Source of the DNA: Centroberyx gerrardi
Lineage: Eukaryota; Chordata; Actinopteri; Beryciformes; Berycidae
NCBI RefSeq assembly: GCF_048128805.1
Contig: NC_136016.1
Span: forward strand, 20,040,676-20,104,675
Reading direction: 5' to 3'
DNA length: 64,000 nucleotides
Position 1 is the stretch's first letter. Each line of letters opens with the position of its first letter. Positions 42,856-54,854 of this stretch are shown in pieces. The translations under genes and the position numbers were made by a program. The notes beneath the pieces are model-generated. The model was given only the letters and a program-made list of their open reading frames with translations, was not told the DNA's origin and did no database searches.

Positions 42856-43400
42856 TTTGGGAAAACTTTAGTTTAGAGTATGTAGGCATCACTTGAGATT
42901 ACCATGAAAGAGAGAAAAATTATTACTTATTTTGAATGTAAAGATTATAAATTGTCCTCAACAGTAAATCTTTTCACCTTATTGGGACAGTTTCATATCC
43001 ATCAGTCCAAATTTCTCAATTCAATGTTTTAAAAAAACCCATTGAAAATTACTTCTCTACTTCTTTACGTCTCTAAACTGACAAAAAATAAGAACAGTCT
43101 GTATATTGTAAAACAAAATTAAATGTTTTTACGATGAAGTCTGTCATTTCATTTTCTTTTTCCTTTTATGTTGAACTCAACTTGTATGTCTCAGTGTTTG
43201 TACATTTATTTTGTAATGATAAAGGAAGTCAATGTACTATCCTACCATACGGTGGCGCTATTGCATCATATATAACCTAACGTCTATTTGCTGTTATTCT
43301 GTCGCTGCAGCAGACTGTATGTTATCCAAACCAGAGCAGAATCTAATCCTCTTCACATGGTAATAAAACACAACAAAAGGGAAACTGTTGATTGTAAACT

Positions 43401-43406
43401 TTTATT
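43401..43406 (-). terminator. Polyadenylation signal of alpha-D globin
   Basis: AATAAA on the minus strand, about 100 bases beyond the alpha-D stop codon. Confidence 0.75.
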
Positions 43407-43506
43407 ACAAGGCGTCACATCATAACAGTCAGCACACATACATAAATTATTAATGTCTTATAGTATTAAATAGTTCATATACTTCCTAGAAACACGTGGT
43501 CGAGCC

Positions 43507-44655
43507 TCATCTGTATTTCTCGGCGAGCACCGCTGCGAAAGCTGACAGGTACTTGTCCATGGCTGCGTGCGCAACCTCCGTGAAGCCGTCTCCCATGAAA
43601 CAGGCCAGAGTGACGAGCATACAGTGTGAGAACAGCTGCAGGGAAGTTAAAGACCAGTTAATGACAAGGTATCGATGGAGAATCAATAAAGGGCCTGGTT
43701 GACTAGGACTCACTTCAGGTTACCAACTTCCAAAGGCTTTTATTTAATATACACATTTACATTTCAATCCCAGCATTACTTGATTGGATATCAATGATAG
43801 GTGGATAAAAAGTGACTCTTATACTTTTTGAGTATGGGATGCATTTTAATCATTAGATACGGGCTCATAAACCTTTATCCCTGAATTGTCCTTAATTTCT
43901 CATTACATAAACATTAGTTATCCCTTAAAATGAACATAGGCCAGCTTTAAAAAAGTAAGATTAGTATCGTGGGTTTTTAAGGGATTTATTTATGGGTTGA
44001 TTCGTGGAGACGCTAGTAATTTTATGCCTTTTGTGCATGGTTTACAGGTTTATTAATGAGTTATTAATGGAACGTTCCTGTCTCCCTGAATTTTACATTA
44101 AATTGGAAAGTAAGGAGTCAAAAATCAAGGGGTGTTTAAAGTGGTTTTGATGGAGTCTTCTCCATTAATAACCCCCTTAACTCATTTTAAGGGGATTTTG
44201 CATGAATTAAGGGGTGAATTCATGTAAATATAAGGTTATTTTAAGGGATTACTGGGTCGTAGAGAGGTTGTCCTACTTGATTCAGAGTTATTGAGGAAAT
44301 ACTTGTTAACTATTCGTTAAGTATCAGTTAGTTCCTGATTTGTTCCTTACTTGTTCCTTAACTATTCAGGATTTGTGTACCGTAAAGTGTTATCCAGTCA
44401 TTATCTACTCACCCCCATGTCAGTCAAAACTCCTTTGAAGTTGGTAAGACCATCAAATAGAGAGTTAGCCTCCATAGAACAGGGTGACAACTCTTTTTAT
44501 AGTTTCCAAAAAAGCATAAAATGTCCATCAAATTACTCTTAACAGCTCGTGCAGGATAATCCAAGTGTTTTGTTGCCAAACAATTGCACTGTGGGTCCAA
44601 AAGTCCAATATTTACCTCATTAACTGCTATATTTTCCTCACTGACAATGCTCTGG

Positions 44656-44713
<58 letters not shown>

Positions 44714-46390
44714 CACCCTACAGCAGCAAGCAGAATTTTCCAATGAGGTAAATATTGGACTTTTGGACCCACTGTGTAATCGATTGGCTACAAAACTTTT
44801 TGATGGACTTTGGATGGATTTTATGCTTTTTTGGAGCTGTAAAAAGATGGCTGCATTAACTTCAATAGTTTGAGAGAAGGACTAACTCTGTGGAGTTTCG
44901 ACTGACATGGGTGTGAGTAGGTTATATAATAACTGAATTCATATATATATATATATATATATATATACATTTGGATATCAGTAATGGTGAAAAATAAATG
45001 ACTCTTACATTACAGGCCTATGCTTTTTCAGTATATGGGAAGCATTTTAAGCCTTAACAATAGACCACTTATCTACAGCGTTCAGTGCCATACCATCAAT
45101 TAAAACCTTAAGATATCCCGAGCATTTCAGTAAATAAGTATTCCTAGCCTCCCCCTCGCCCCATAGGCCCTATATGATGAATTAGTAGAGCTGGTGCTCT
45201 ACTTTAAGACAGACACCTTGAAGTTAGTCGGGTCTATTCGCAGCTGGTAGGCGTGCAGGGATTGGAGAGGGGCCAGGGTGACGGTCAGCTGGCTGATGTC
45301 CTTGGCTCCCTCGACCATGGCCAGGACGATCTTCTTCCCATGGGACAGCAGGTGGGCGGAGCGCGGGCTGATGTCCAGGTGGGCGAAGTACGTCTTGGAG
45401 CCAGGGAAAGTCGTGAACATCCTATGGAAGGAGTGAATAAGGGGAATTAGTTTTATTCATGGATTTTCTTTTAGTATAGTCGAAATGCTTCTTCTTCGTG
45501 GTTAAGATATCAAATGTATTCTAATCATTAATGGTGACACAGGAGGCGGAAGTAGGTCACTCCTCTTGCTCTCTCCTGTTGCTGCCGTCGTCACAGTGTT
45601 TGGGTGAACCCGTTTGAACCCGTCATTGCACTGATCTTGGATCATTGCCAGCGCCTACTAAACATGGTCTAAAATTTGAGGGATTAACGCATTTTGATTA
45701 ATGAAATCTGCATCAATGCGATCCGATACAATTGCACGCTCTTCATGGGCGTCATTTGCATATGGCAAGGTGTGGACACTTGCCATACACCTTCTTAAGT
45801 GAGTCCAAAATTGATTTTGTCGTTTTTCTCATTATGATGGAGAGCAAAGATCAAGAAAACATGTCAGAAATCTATTTAGAAGCCAAATCACACCAGGGGG
45901 AGCATTCAGGACCAGCTCCCCTCTGCTGTGTGCGTCTGTGCAAGAGAGTTTAGTTTAACATCTATCATATTGTCCAAATCATCTTGTCAGTCGTCAATGG
46001 CCGACTTTGTTCCACTCTCTCCCCATAGTATAAACATTTTTATAAGCGAATTTGGAAGTTTTTGTGGCTGAGCTAGACAGAGATTTAGCTTTGGGTTTAG
46101 CGAAATGACGCCCTGACAGAAGGTCTAGATTTTGGAAAGTCTTTGCGATGCAAAGTTGCCAAACATGTTTTCCTTATCCGCAATTTACGCACGGTGGTTA
46201 ATCACACCTTACGCTGGCAAATCACCTGGGCAACACGAGATGGAGGGACTTACTTTATCTACTAAAACAAAATGACTGGCTGAGGAATAACAACTTACCT
46301 CAGAAGGGCTTCTGCCCCAATATCTTCGGCCACAGGAGTCATTCTTTCCCATATTTGTGCAATTAGCTTTTTCTCCCTCTTTGAGAGCAT
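43507..46390 (-). CDS. Alpha-D-type globin
   Basis: Exons 46390-46299, 45421-45217 and 43635-43507 with globin splice positions, giving 141 residues with Met. It starts MLSKREKKLIAQIWERMTPV and ends VLAEKYR. The distal His is in LLSHGKKIV and the proximal His in SLHAYQLRID. The MLS/MLT start, the KKLI run, FGAEAL-like GAEALLRMFT and the shorter length match the alpha-D (HBM/HBAD) branch rather than adult alpha-A. This is an alternative alpha chain, often embryonic or early in vertebrates; its stage here is not inferable. All splice sites are good and no damage is seen. Intron 1 is about 0.88 kb. Intron 2 is about 1.6 kb and contains a foldback element with a CA microsatellite in its loop. It is about 9 kb from beta-globin on the right side of the cluster. 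Confidence 0.93.
43965..44400 (+). repeat. Dispersed 'aagggattt' repeat, copy 2 (alpha-D intron 2)
   Basis: Related to 40970-41265 over about 280 bases, then continuing to CCGTAAAGTGTTATCC near 44395. That end motif resembles the right flank of the foldback element at 33240-33451. Confidence 0.65.
44405..44920. mobile_element. Foldback MITE with CA microsatellite in the loop (alpha-D intron 2)
   Basis: The left end is CTACTCACCCCCATGTCAGT. The right end, inverted, is CTACTCACACCCATGTCAGT. The inner arms share GTGGGTCCAAAAGTCCAATA and TTTACCTCATT inverted. The arms are about 190-220 bases and imperfect; a CA run (44660-44711) lies near the centre. A non-autonomous DNA element. Confidence 0.8.
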
Positions 46391-47349
46391 TGCAGCCTAT
46401 TGCACTGAACTTCTGAGGTTAACTGAGGTGAATATCCAAAGTGTGAACTGAGATCAGAGTCTGATTCAGAGATGATGAGATTCAAAGATGTGCGTAAAAG
46501 TGTTAATCAACCATTTTGGGACAAATGATAACACTGTTAACCGACAAAACGTAGAGAAACGAGGTGTAAAAGCGATAATATAAGAATTCCTTCTGTCTAA
46601 ATAATACGAGATAAAGTGCGACAAGTCTCGGCAGCGGTGCGCCTTGCTTCGAGTTGTTTTCCTCTTCAATGTTATCGGGTAACAGACAGGCAGGGTGGGG
46701 GCTCCCAACCCGGACCACGGGTCTATCTCTTGTTTTACATGCGTCACGCTCTGATATTTCTACCATATAGTTGACGTGGTTGCCTATAAAATGCACCTGA
46801 AGCGGGTTGTTGCGATGCTGTCACACTCTCCCTTGGGTGCCACCACTTTTTTTTATTTTGGGAGGTTTGGGTGCTGCATCTGCGGGTTCCTTCCTCTCTG
46901 CTGATGCCTGTCAAAGTTAATTATATTGGGGTTTTATTACTGAAATACAATTTAAAACACTCTAATAACATATAACACGCTTTACATGAGGTGTATGCAT
47001 TCCATATTTCGTATTATCCACCCATCTAGTTCTTAAATATTTCTTGAACATTTCATGCTTCCTATTAATTAAAAAGAATAAAATAATGCAGTGTTATATG
47101 AGAGGAGGGGTGATGTGCTGTGCTGCACTGTACAGACCAGGCTTGCTGCAGATAAAGTCTTGCAGCGGCTCCTATCAGCAGCTCCAGGAGCTGGAGGTCC
47201 GCTGGGCGTGGGGCCAGCCGGCACCAGATCAGCTGGGGGACATCACTACACTACCCAGAGGAACTCACCCTGACAGTGCACATACAGTATGTATCTGCTA
47301 TTAAGGCTTTGAACTGAGGGAGACTTACAGCAGATTGAACTCATTTACA
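46391..47349. other. Upstream flank of alpha-D globin
   Basis: Presumed promoter region of the alpha-D gene (minus strand), without a clear TATA box near the start. A plus-strand TATAAAA at about 46785 is of unknown relevance. No gene was recognised. Confidence 0.5.
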
Positions 47350-47700
47350 TACCAGTAAAAAATCTGGATTGAATGTACTATGTTTTTCATGATCTTAAAG
47401 CCATTTTGATCTAAAGGCTTATGCTTAAATGCTTGAAATTTGTTTCTTAGACAAATATAAATAGCCTAGTGAAGTTGATGCCTATGTATGAATTTCTTTG
47501 CAAAGCCTTTGCCTTTCCATCAAGGCAAAGGGCAGCTGCTTTAAAGAATCTAAAATATAAGATTTCAAGTTTTCATTTGTTTAACACTTTTTTGGTCACT
47601 GCATAATACCATTTGTGTTGTTTCATAGTTTTGATGTCTTTACTATTATTCCAAAATGTGGAATAAAAATATGGTGTGTCCAAACATTTGACTGGTGTAG
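47350..47700 (+). mobile_element. Tc1/mariner-like MITE, copy 3
   Basis: Matches the interior of the copies at 14098 and 20257 (CTTAAAGCCATTTTGATC, GCTTGAAATTTGTTTCTTAG, GCCTTTGCCTTTCCATC) and ends GTCCAAACATTTGACTGGTG. The left terminal repeat is decayed. Confidence 0.8.
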
Positions 47701-48514
47701 CTATAGCCTAAACTCTTCTCGCAGGTTGATGAACAGTATAGAGGCCTTAATGAAGAAAGCTCAGTCCCTTTCAGTCTTGAATCTAGACTGCGGATCAGAC
47801 AGAAGGGATCTGGGTGGCTTGGTAGGTAGTTAAAAGTTTGGTATTATATCAAGAGGGCAGGTGGAAGTATGTAGTTGATAGGCCTAGGAGATGGGTTCAA
47901 AACAGCTCAATGCTGCAGAATTATCCGGAGTAATAGAATGTGTCTGGATAGGGGATGAAATATGTCTCCTCATGTCTTCAACTTTTTGGGTGAAAAATCT
48001 CAGTTTCTTCTGAAATCTTTGCCTTGGTCTCTGCATCACAGCAGACCTGCTCTGGTTATGTATGCATTTTTTGTAGACGGCTGAAACATCCTGAAGCATC
48101 GTCATCTTGCACAATTTTGAGCAAGTTGCAGAGACGACAAATCCAGGCATTAGATTCCTCCGTACAGTTAGGCATCAGGACCAGAAAGTCGCCCTAAAAA
48201 CGAAGGGAAGCCCACAATCGACCTCAACACAGTTCAGATTCAGTCTCTCAAGTGGCAGAAAAACATAAAATGGATCCAATAAACGCACCGTAGCTTTGGA
48301 GGAATAAAAGCAGAGTAAATGCCGAAAATCAATTAAACTATAAATCAGAAAAGAAAGGACTGCAGGTTGCAGAGGAGAAACTTCAGCAGGACTTTTGATG
48401 GACAATGACTACTTCAGGCCATCCTGCTGCACATATGACTGTGCTGTCAGTGGGGTTATCATGTAGGCTCCTCCCATCGCCTCCAGGTGACCCAAAATGA
48501 CCCCCACCCACCCA

Positions 48515-48552
<38 letters not shown>

Positions 48553-48931
48553 ATCAGAACTATACTCACCTATAAGAAGTGTATACAAATAAACAAATAC
48601 TAGATTTGAAGCATTGCTACACCTAACTCTGTCAGCTGCTACTAGTGAGGAGATGTGAAGAAGGCTGACTCAGCATAAAGAGGGAACATCTGACCTGTGG
48701 GTTTTGTCTATTTAACAGAAATACACAGTCATGCTTTTTCTTACGATGAACATGCTGGTCACATGCTGGTAGAAAACACAGCTGCAAGGAAATAAGGTAA
48801 GAGGAAAGTGACATTTAATTGTTTTATAAAAAAGTCTGACTTAATTTCAATTCAATTCAATTCAATTCAATTCAATTACCACCACTATTCGATTTATTCT
48901 ATTACACCAGATACCACAGCTCAGTAAGCAT

Positions 48932-48969
<38 letters not shown>

Positions 48970-50212
48970 AGTGACACAATACCATGTCTGGAATCTTGTC
49001 AGTTTCATGTCTGAGTGTCTTTTAATTGACTTGACTTTTTTAGTTGAACATATTATTTTGTTGTTGTTAACAATGCGTTTGCTGTTGAATATACTGTATA
49101 ACAAACATAGGCTCATAGACTTGGAAACCCTTAACCTGTTGTCCATTAGGTGGCAGTGATGTGATGTTATGGCCTCTGGCCTTTTCATTTCCTCCACAGG
49201 CGACTCAAATACTGCTGAACATTACATGGGTGAGTGCTAGCCTTCCCTAGACTAGATCCCTGATGTCATTACTGTTCTGATTCATTAATCCAAGTTCCTT
49301 CATGTTCACTTTGCTTTAGGCTCAGCCACCAAGTTCAAACACCCAGAATTGTTGTTGTTGTTGAAAGGCCAAGCTGTGATCAACTGACAGCTGTTTTGAA
49401 TTTTAGAATTGAAATTGAATCTCAGCTTTCAAAATGTCCCTTCATGACCCAATTTCTCTACAAACCAGCATTGTGAGGTTTTCAAAATCATGCAAGGAAA
49501 TAATACCTCAAATGATATTTACTGATTTCATTTGGCAGCTTGTTAGCCTTCTCTTAGACCCCCAAAATCGATTGTCCAAATTAAAAAAACAACAGAGATC
49601 TGGTTCCCACAGGGGCCACCCATGTGAAAAATGTACGCAGTTACTATGAGGTGCTTTTATTGGGGAAAATCATTGCTTTTACACAGTCTACTGTATGTCT
49701 ATGACTTGGGGCATCCTTTTTCCGTGCAGAAACCCTTTCACACAAAGTCCACATCTGATTCATTAACACACTAACCAAACCTAGTTACACATAACTCATG
49801 CAAAGGCCACATTCAATGTAAATACAGTTTGGGAATCCCTGAGGAACATTAGACTGTGGAACAATAGAGTGACGTCATTGGTGGTCGAGGAAGGATGTTA
49901 GTGTCAGTGAGCATGCTCAGTAGAGGATGAGCCTCCAGACTCTGGAGCTGGAGTACGATCCCTGGCTGTACAAGATGCCCATTCAAACACACTCAAACAA
50001 GGGCAGGGCAGCGTTACTCCAAATGTCACACACAGATCCTTCCCCTAATTAAGAAAGCCAGTGGGTGTGTCTTTAACCAAGACGTCTGTAGACTCAGAAT
50101 AAAAGTTCTTTCGACAAGAATTTGCTGTTAACATGATATAGTAGTCAAAGGCTGAGAAATGTGACTTTTTTCCCCCACAAACTGCAGGTTTCTTTTTACT
50201 TCACAAACTCTG
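47701..50212. other. Intergenic, gene-poor
   Basis: No coding or RNA gene was recognised on either strand. It contains CA runs at about 48521-48550 and 48929-48966 and a short (ATTCA)n run at about 48847-48877. Confidence 0.55.
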
Positions 50213-50395
50213 AATCAAGGGCGGAGTGTCTACAGGTTTTCATTCCAACCAAAGACTACAACAACTGATTTCACTGATTACCACACCTTGAACCAGACAG
50301 AAGAGAGAGGAGGAACTAATCAGTGAAATCAGCTGGTGTAGTCTTTGGTTGAATCAAGATCCTGCAGACTTTTGGCCCTTCGTTGCAAATGGTCA
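50213..50395. mobile_element. Small foldback MITE
   Basis: CCAACCAAAGACTACAACA and CTGATTTCACTGATTA on the left are mirrored as TAATCAGTGAAATCAGCTG and TGTAGTCTTTGGTTG on the right, around a GAAGAGAGAGGAGGA centre. It ends near TTTTGGCCCTTCGTTGC. I recognise this as a repeat type common in fish DNA. Confidence 0.75.
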
Positions 50396-50489
50396 GCTAT
50401 TCCTATCATACTGACTTTGCTTTTGTTGATATCATCCTCTGATCAATGGGCGGTATGAGCCTCTTTGACACACCACGGTAAAACCTGAC

Positions 50490-50583
50490 TGCTCCAGGTG
50501 AGGCTCGAACTCACAACCTCGGCATCACTCTGCTGGTTACTGTCTTATAAGTACCGCGCGCTGACCGATTGCGCCACTGGAGC
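50490..50583 (-). tRNA. tRNA-Ile (anticodon TAT), with intron
   Basis: Minus strand: acceptor GCTCCAG/CTGGAGC plus A, D stem GCGC/GCGC, anticodon stem CGGTA/TGCCG, T stem GTGAG/CTCAC. The 94-base gene carries a 20-base intron starting AGACAGTAACCAG. A TTTT terminator follows on this strand (complement of 50480-50483). All stems match the copy in alpha-globin intron 1; the intron differs at a few bases. Confidence 0.92.
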
Positions 50584-50948
50584 TCATGGCTTGTCCTTTG
50601 GCTGCTTTGCTAAACGACACAATGATCAAAGTCTAATGAAAAAACAATACTTCAATCATTGTTCTCAGTAGAAAGTGGCAAAGCTCTTGGCTGTTGATTA
50701 ACCACAGCATTGCTTTTAATTAATGTTGTATATGCCATATATTAGAGCTGTTGCAATTACTCATTAAGGCCTTGTTTGAGGCTAAAGATGGATTAAATCT
50801 TCATTTTTCCACCGGTAGGTAACAATCTCTCTGTACATGAGTGAGTGCAGTGTGATAGTGCAGAATTAAAGTGGCCATAACAAAGAATGTGTTCAATGTG
50901 TTTGGATGACTTTAAAGTTTTAGGTGATTTTCCCTTACAGCTAAAAGT

Positions 50949-51040
50949 TGCTTTAGATGGGATTTGAACTCACAACCTCAGGACTTATTGATTGTTCCTG
51001 TCTTGCAAGTAATGCACACTGACTGATCGTGCTACTGGAG
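50949..51040 (-). pseudogene. Degenerate tRNA-Ile copy
   Basis: Same layout as its neighbours (TGAGGTTGTGAGTTCAAATC, ACTTGCAAGACAG) but with many changes: the acceptor stem no longer pairs fully (CTCCAGT versus ATCTAAAGC) and the anticodon region reads TTGCA. It lies between two better copies in tandem, so a third unit is decaying. Confidence 0.75.
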
Positions 51041-51449
51041 GACTTCTCATGAAGCCAAAATATTTTGCTGAAGGGTACAATATATTTAACTGACAGTGTA
51101 ACATTTGGGAATTTTTTTTCAGTGAAGTGTTCAAGGCCAAAGTATTATCAACATGTACCACATGAATACTAAACATCCATTTTGCTCTCATTAAAGATTT
51201 TGGAATAACGAATTAGCAGACTGGAGGGTATAGATAACTTAAAAAGAAGATTAAGAAGATTAAGATTAAAAACAAAACAAAGTAAATAAATAATGACTAA
51301 TAATGAATAATGCATTCTACTATAATACCTCTTCTTCATCCTGTCACATCAGGTTGTGTCTTTAATAAGGTAAAGCTGTGTCATACTGAATAAACACAGG
51401 ACTAGTTACAACTACTTTGACTGTTTGTCCCATCATGACAAAATTTCTC

Positions 51450-51543
51450 TGCTCCAGGTGAGGCTCGAACTCACAACCTCAGCATTGCTCTGCTGGTTAC
51501 TGTCTTATAAGTATCACACGCTGACCGATTGCGCCACTGGAGC
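51450..51543 (-). tRNA. tRNA-Ile (anticodon TAT), possibly decaying
   Basis: Minus strand: acceptor and T arms are intact and the A and B boxes present, with a 20-base intron. The anticodon stem is weakened (TGATA against TGCTG, with one A/C mismatch and G/T pairs) and the D stem ends in a G/T pair. A TTTT terminator follows (complement of 51440-51443). Flanking sequence is homologous to that of the copy at 50490. Confidence 0.65.
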
Positions 51544-51714
51544 TCACTGCAACACCTTTACCTGCCTTGCTAAAGGGCACAATGTTCAAAGTCTACTGGA
51601 ACATTTTATCTATTACTGGTCACTAGGGAGTGACCAAGCCTTGCTTGATCTCCCAATCTTGCAAGGGTAAAATATTTTTGGTTTACCAGTTTTCCAGTGG
51701 GAAGTAACATCTCT

Positions 51715-52110
51715 CTATACCAGAGGTGTGACCAAGTCAACTCTGCGCGAGTCCCAAGTCAGTCTCAAGTCTCAAGTCAAGTCCCAAGTCTAAATGTAGA
51801 TTATCAAGTCAAGTCAGAACAAATCGAGAATCCAGTATCAATTTAATATCTTAAAGAAAACAAAATATCTAGGACTTTTCAATGCAATATGGTTTAAGTA
51901 TGGTAAAAACTTGGTAAGAGCATCATGAGTTTGATTTCTATAATCAGTTTTCAGCTTCAATAAATTCAATCATTCCATACAAATTCAGAAAACAGAATTT
52001 AAATTCAGTCGTCTGCTGGAACAAATCTCATCACTTTCAATCTGAGTCATTTACACAAACACAAGATCTCAAGTCAAGACTTTAGAAACCTTTTCAAGTC
52101 ATCAGAGTAG
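51715..52110. repeat. 'aagtc'-rich dispersed repeat
   Basis: Contains CAAGTCTCAAGTCAAGTCCC and further CAAGTCAAGTCAGAAC strings, a degenerate simple-repeat-like motif. A shorter relative lies at about 53335-53410. Confidence 0.5.
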
Positions 52111-52233
52111 AAGTCAAAATCAAATGATTAAATGATAAACCCAATGGAGCCCATGGGTTTCAAGGTAGGATTGAATTACATTAAGTTCTTGATTGTTTTT
52201 TTATTTATTCCTCTGCTAAAACAAACTCCAGGT

Positions 52234-52280
<47 letters not shown>

Positions 52281-54051
52281 CTAATATTTAGAGAAATTGA
52301 GAAAGCAAGAAGAAAGAGTCTAAATACATTGAAGGTAAGAATCAAAGGCATTTGTTTGAAAAGGATAATTTATTCCTCATTTGAACCAACATATTCCCTA
52401 CAAAGTCTCTAGAAACTTCCTAAAAAGCATACCATGTAAATCTCCCCTGTTTCCCTGCCTACACCGATTATCCTCACAGCTCATTTGTTGCAGCCGTGCA
52501 TTGTAATCAGTTTCTACAAAGGGAAAGCAGTTCTCTGCATTTCCTGCACGTCGTGTCAGGCTCGGTCAGGATGCAGCACAACAAAGAGGAAAGAGCCTTG
52601 TAGTAAATAGGTTTTAGAAACAGGCCACCGCTCTATAGGCTGCATGTTCATAGATATGCGTGTGTGTGTGTGTGTTGTGTGTGTGTGTGTGTGCATACAA
52701 AGTCAAGGAAGATTCAGAAAGAGCAATCAGAGGAGAGAGGAGTTTTGTCACGCTTTATGGTTCTGCTAGTGTGTGTAGTGTCCATTGATGTTTGTGTGCT
52801 TGTGTGTGCATCTGCCTGTGAGTGTGTGTGTGTGTGTGTGTGTGAGTATGAGTATGTGCTATATATGTGTCTTGAAGATAAATGTGTGTCTGTCAGCATG
52901 CCCATTCTTCACAGCTAGAGTGAGCCTCCATCAGTTATTTATGTGAAGTCTGTGTGAGTTTGCATGTGTAGGCTATTACTTGCTGTGTGTTTAGACCAAG
53001 GTTATTATAGCAAACTACAGCTAAGACTAAAATGAAAACTAGATGTTAAACATTGTCAAACATCAAACGTTATCCTAAACTGAAAATAAAAATAAAAACT
53101 AGGATGCTGTCGGGGGCCAACAGCAAGGGTATATCCTCGAAGTTAAGTCAAATGTAATAAAAAGCCATTCAATAATCACACAATAAGACTCCAGGGTTAA
53201 TCTTCCCAATTATATTGGTTGTATGTCCCAACTATTTTTATTTCGCCAAATAATTAACACTCAGCAGCCAGAGCTGAAATATGGAAGTTTGCATTAAGAT
53301 TACTGTCAGTTTTGTCATATTAGGCTGTTGAGCCAAGTCTTTCAAGTCTTACTGTAAGTCTTCATAATTGCAAGTCAAGATGCAAGTCTTTCAGGTCTGT
53401 GAATGCTGACCATGCCTATTACAATGACATGGGACCAGTTCTTGTGTTTTTAAAGTTTTCCTTTCAAAGCTTTTTTTTTATTCTATTCTTTTTCTTTGCC
53501 ACAGACCAGAACATGACATAACACCATGATAGCAATGATCCCATGTACAGAGATGGAGTGAGCGGATTATTTTTCCAGCTGGGTTCTAATGCTAACTTCC
53601 CTTGCAGTTTGAGGGCTTTTATTTTACAACTTTAATTTTGCTGGTTAATTTGATGCCCACTCACTGGGTTCAGAGGTATCAAACACAAGACAGAGTGCAG
53701 TTTGGGATGAGGTTGGGATATGATTGGCATGCTTGGTGATTGATCACATATGTGGTTTCGATAGTGAGTCCCGTGTCACAAACAAGCTGCATAAATGACG
53801 ACGTAGCGTATGAATTTGGCCGAGCGCCAGGATACTATGCGTCGGCCGTATAGGATTTAGCAGACATTGATCTTATTGCAGCTTAACTCTATTCATATAC
53901 ATTTATTATTTTTTATTTATTTTTTGAACTCAGCCAAACAATTTATCTAATTTCTCTGAGTTGTTCGCTGCTTTCATCCGCAGCTGGACCGGCTGGAGGC
54001 TTGGCGGCGTGTTTATGCTTCAAGGCTGTTAGACAACATTTAGGCCTATAT

Positions 54052-54123
<72 letters not shown>

Positions 54124-54239
54124 AGAAGCATGTGACATCCAATTGCACATACATTTTCACTTATTTTACATACATTAATCTTGAAAAGTTTGACTTGTAA
54201 ATAAAGTTCCACATAATAGGCTAAATATCATTTCTAACT
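52111..54239. other. Gene-poor, microsatellite-rich interval
   Basis: (CT)n at 52238-52278, TG runs around 52658-52845, and (CA)n at 54055-54120. Open frames here come from the microsatellites. No gene was recognised. Confidence 0.55.
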
Positions 54240-54254
54240 GGCCCGCTGTTTCTC

Positions 54255-54460
54255 CTCCACCAATCAGAACAGGGCTTCGCTTCGCCATTCTAACTGATTA
54301 TGACATCAATGGATGGAGCTGGACTCTGCTCTACCAATCAGAGCCTGTCTCAGCTGCATTGATGACATCACAATCAGCAGCAGCATAAACAGCCCAGCTC
54401 GAGGTGTTCAGCTTCATACCTTACTCCACGCTGTGTGGTGAGGTATGAAGCTGGCACAGC
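54255..54460 (+). promoter_or_regulatory. CCAAT-bearing segment followed by a strong hairpin
   Basis: Two ACCAATCAGA motifs (about 54259 and 54335) precede a 43-base inverted repeat at 54410-54452. AGCTTCATACCTTAC pairs with GTGAGGTATGAAGCT with one G-U pair, around a 13-base loop. No ORF or known RNA family was recognised. It could be a promoter plus a small structured RNA, or simply a palindrome. Confidence 0.3.
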
Positions 54461-54584
54461 TGTTGCTCGGACCGTGGAAAGAGGCTATCTTTGGGAACTT
54501 TTCACATGCTCCTCATTTCAGACCAGTAGCTTTTTTCACTGAAATCAGTTTCTGAGAGAAATTTGGATGCTGTGAAAACCGGCA

Positions 54585-54830
54585 GTCTGCGTCCCGCTGA
54601 TGCCAACCTGCCGGCCACTCCAAAGGTGTGGTCTGGCGGTTAGCGACGGCGGTTTATTGAAAGCTGGTGGTTGATGCGAAGAGACACCGTTCGCCTCCCA
54701 CTGAAGCAATCCTGCCAGCCGGTCCAAATGTTGGTCTGGCTGTCGCAGTTGAGATGCGACTCGCCTCCCACTGAAGCCAACCTGCCACCCAGTCCAAACA
54801 GTTTGTGCTGCTCCTGTCTGTCTCGCAGGA
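54585..54830 (+). repeat. Degenerate tandem repeat, three units
   Basis: The motif 'tcgcctcccactgaagcca' followed by 'acctgccacccagtccaaa' occurs three times with changes, starting near 54589, 54692 and 54761. The spacing is about 103 and 70 bases. Confidence 0.7.
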
Positions 54831-54854
54831 AATGGGGTTCAATTCCCCAAACTG

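Larger units (their letters stand above)
40742..43506. other. Intergenic with dispersed repeats
   Basis: No gene was recognised. It holds a repeat at about 40970-41265 related to 43965-44250, and a MITE at 42470-42855. A possible minus-strand exon at about 41355-41433 (acceptor TTTTCTTACAG, encoding KPVGSFQHHGQRNSL) has acceptable splice signals but no recognisable family, so it is not called. Confidence 0.5.

Noticed and set aside
50490-51543. tRNA copies considered as SINE heads
   Set aside because: They retain the tRNA intron and duplicated flanks and lack a SINE body or tail, so gene duplication explains them better.
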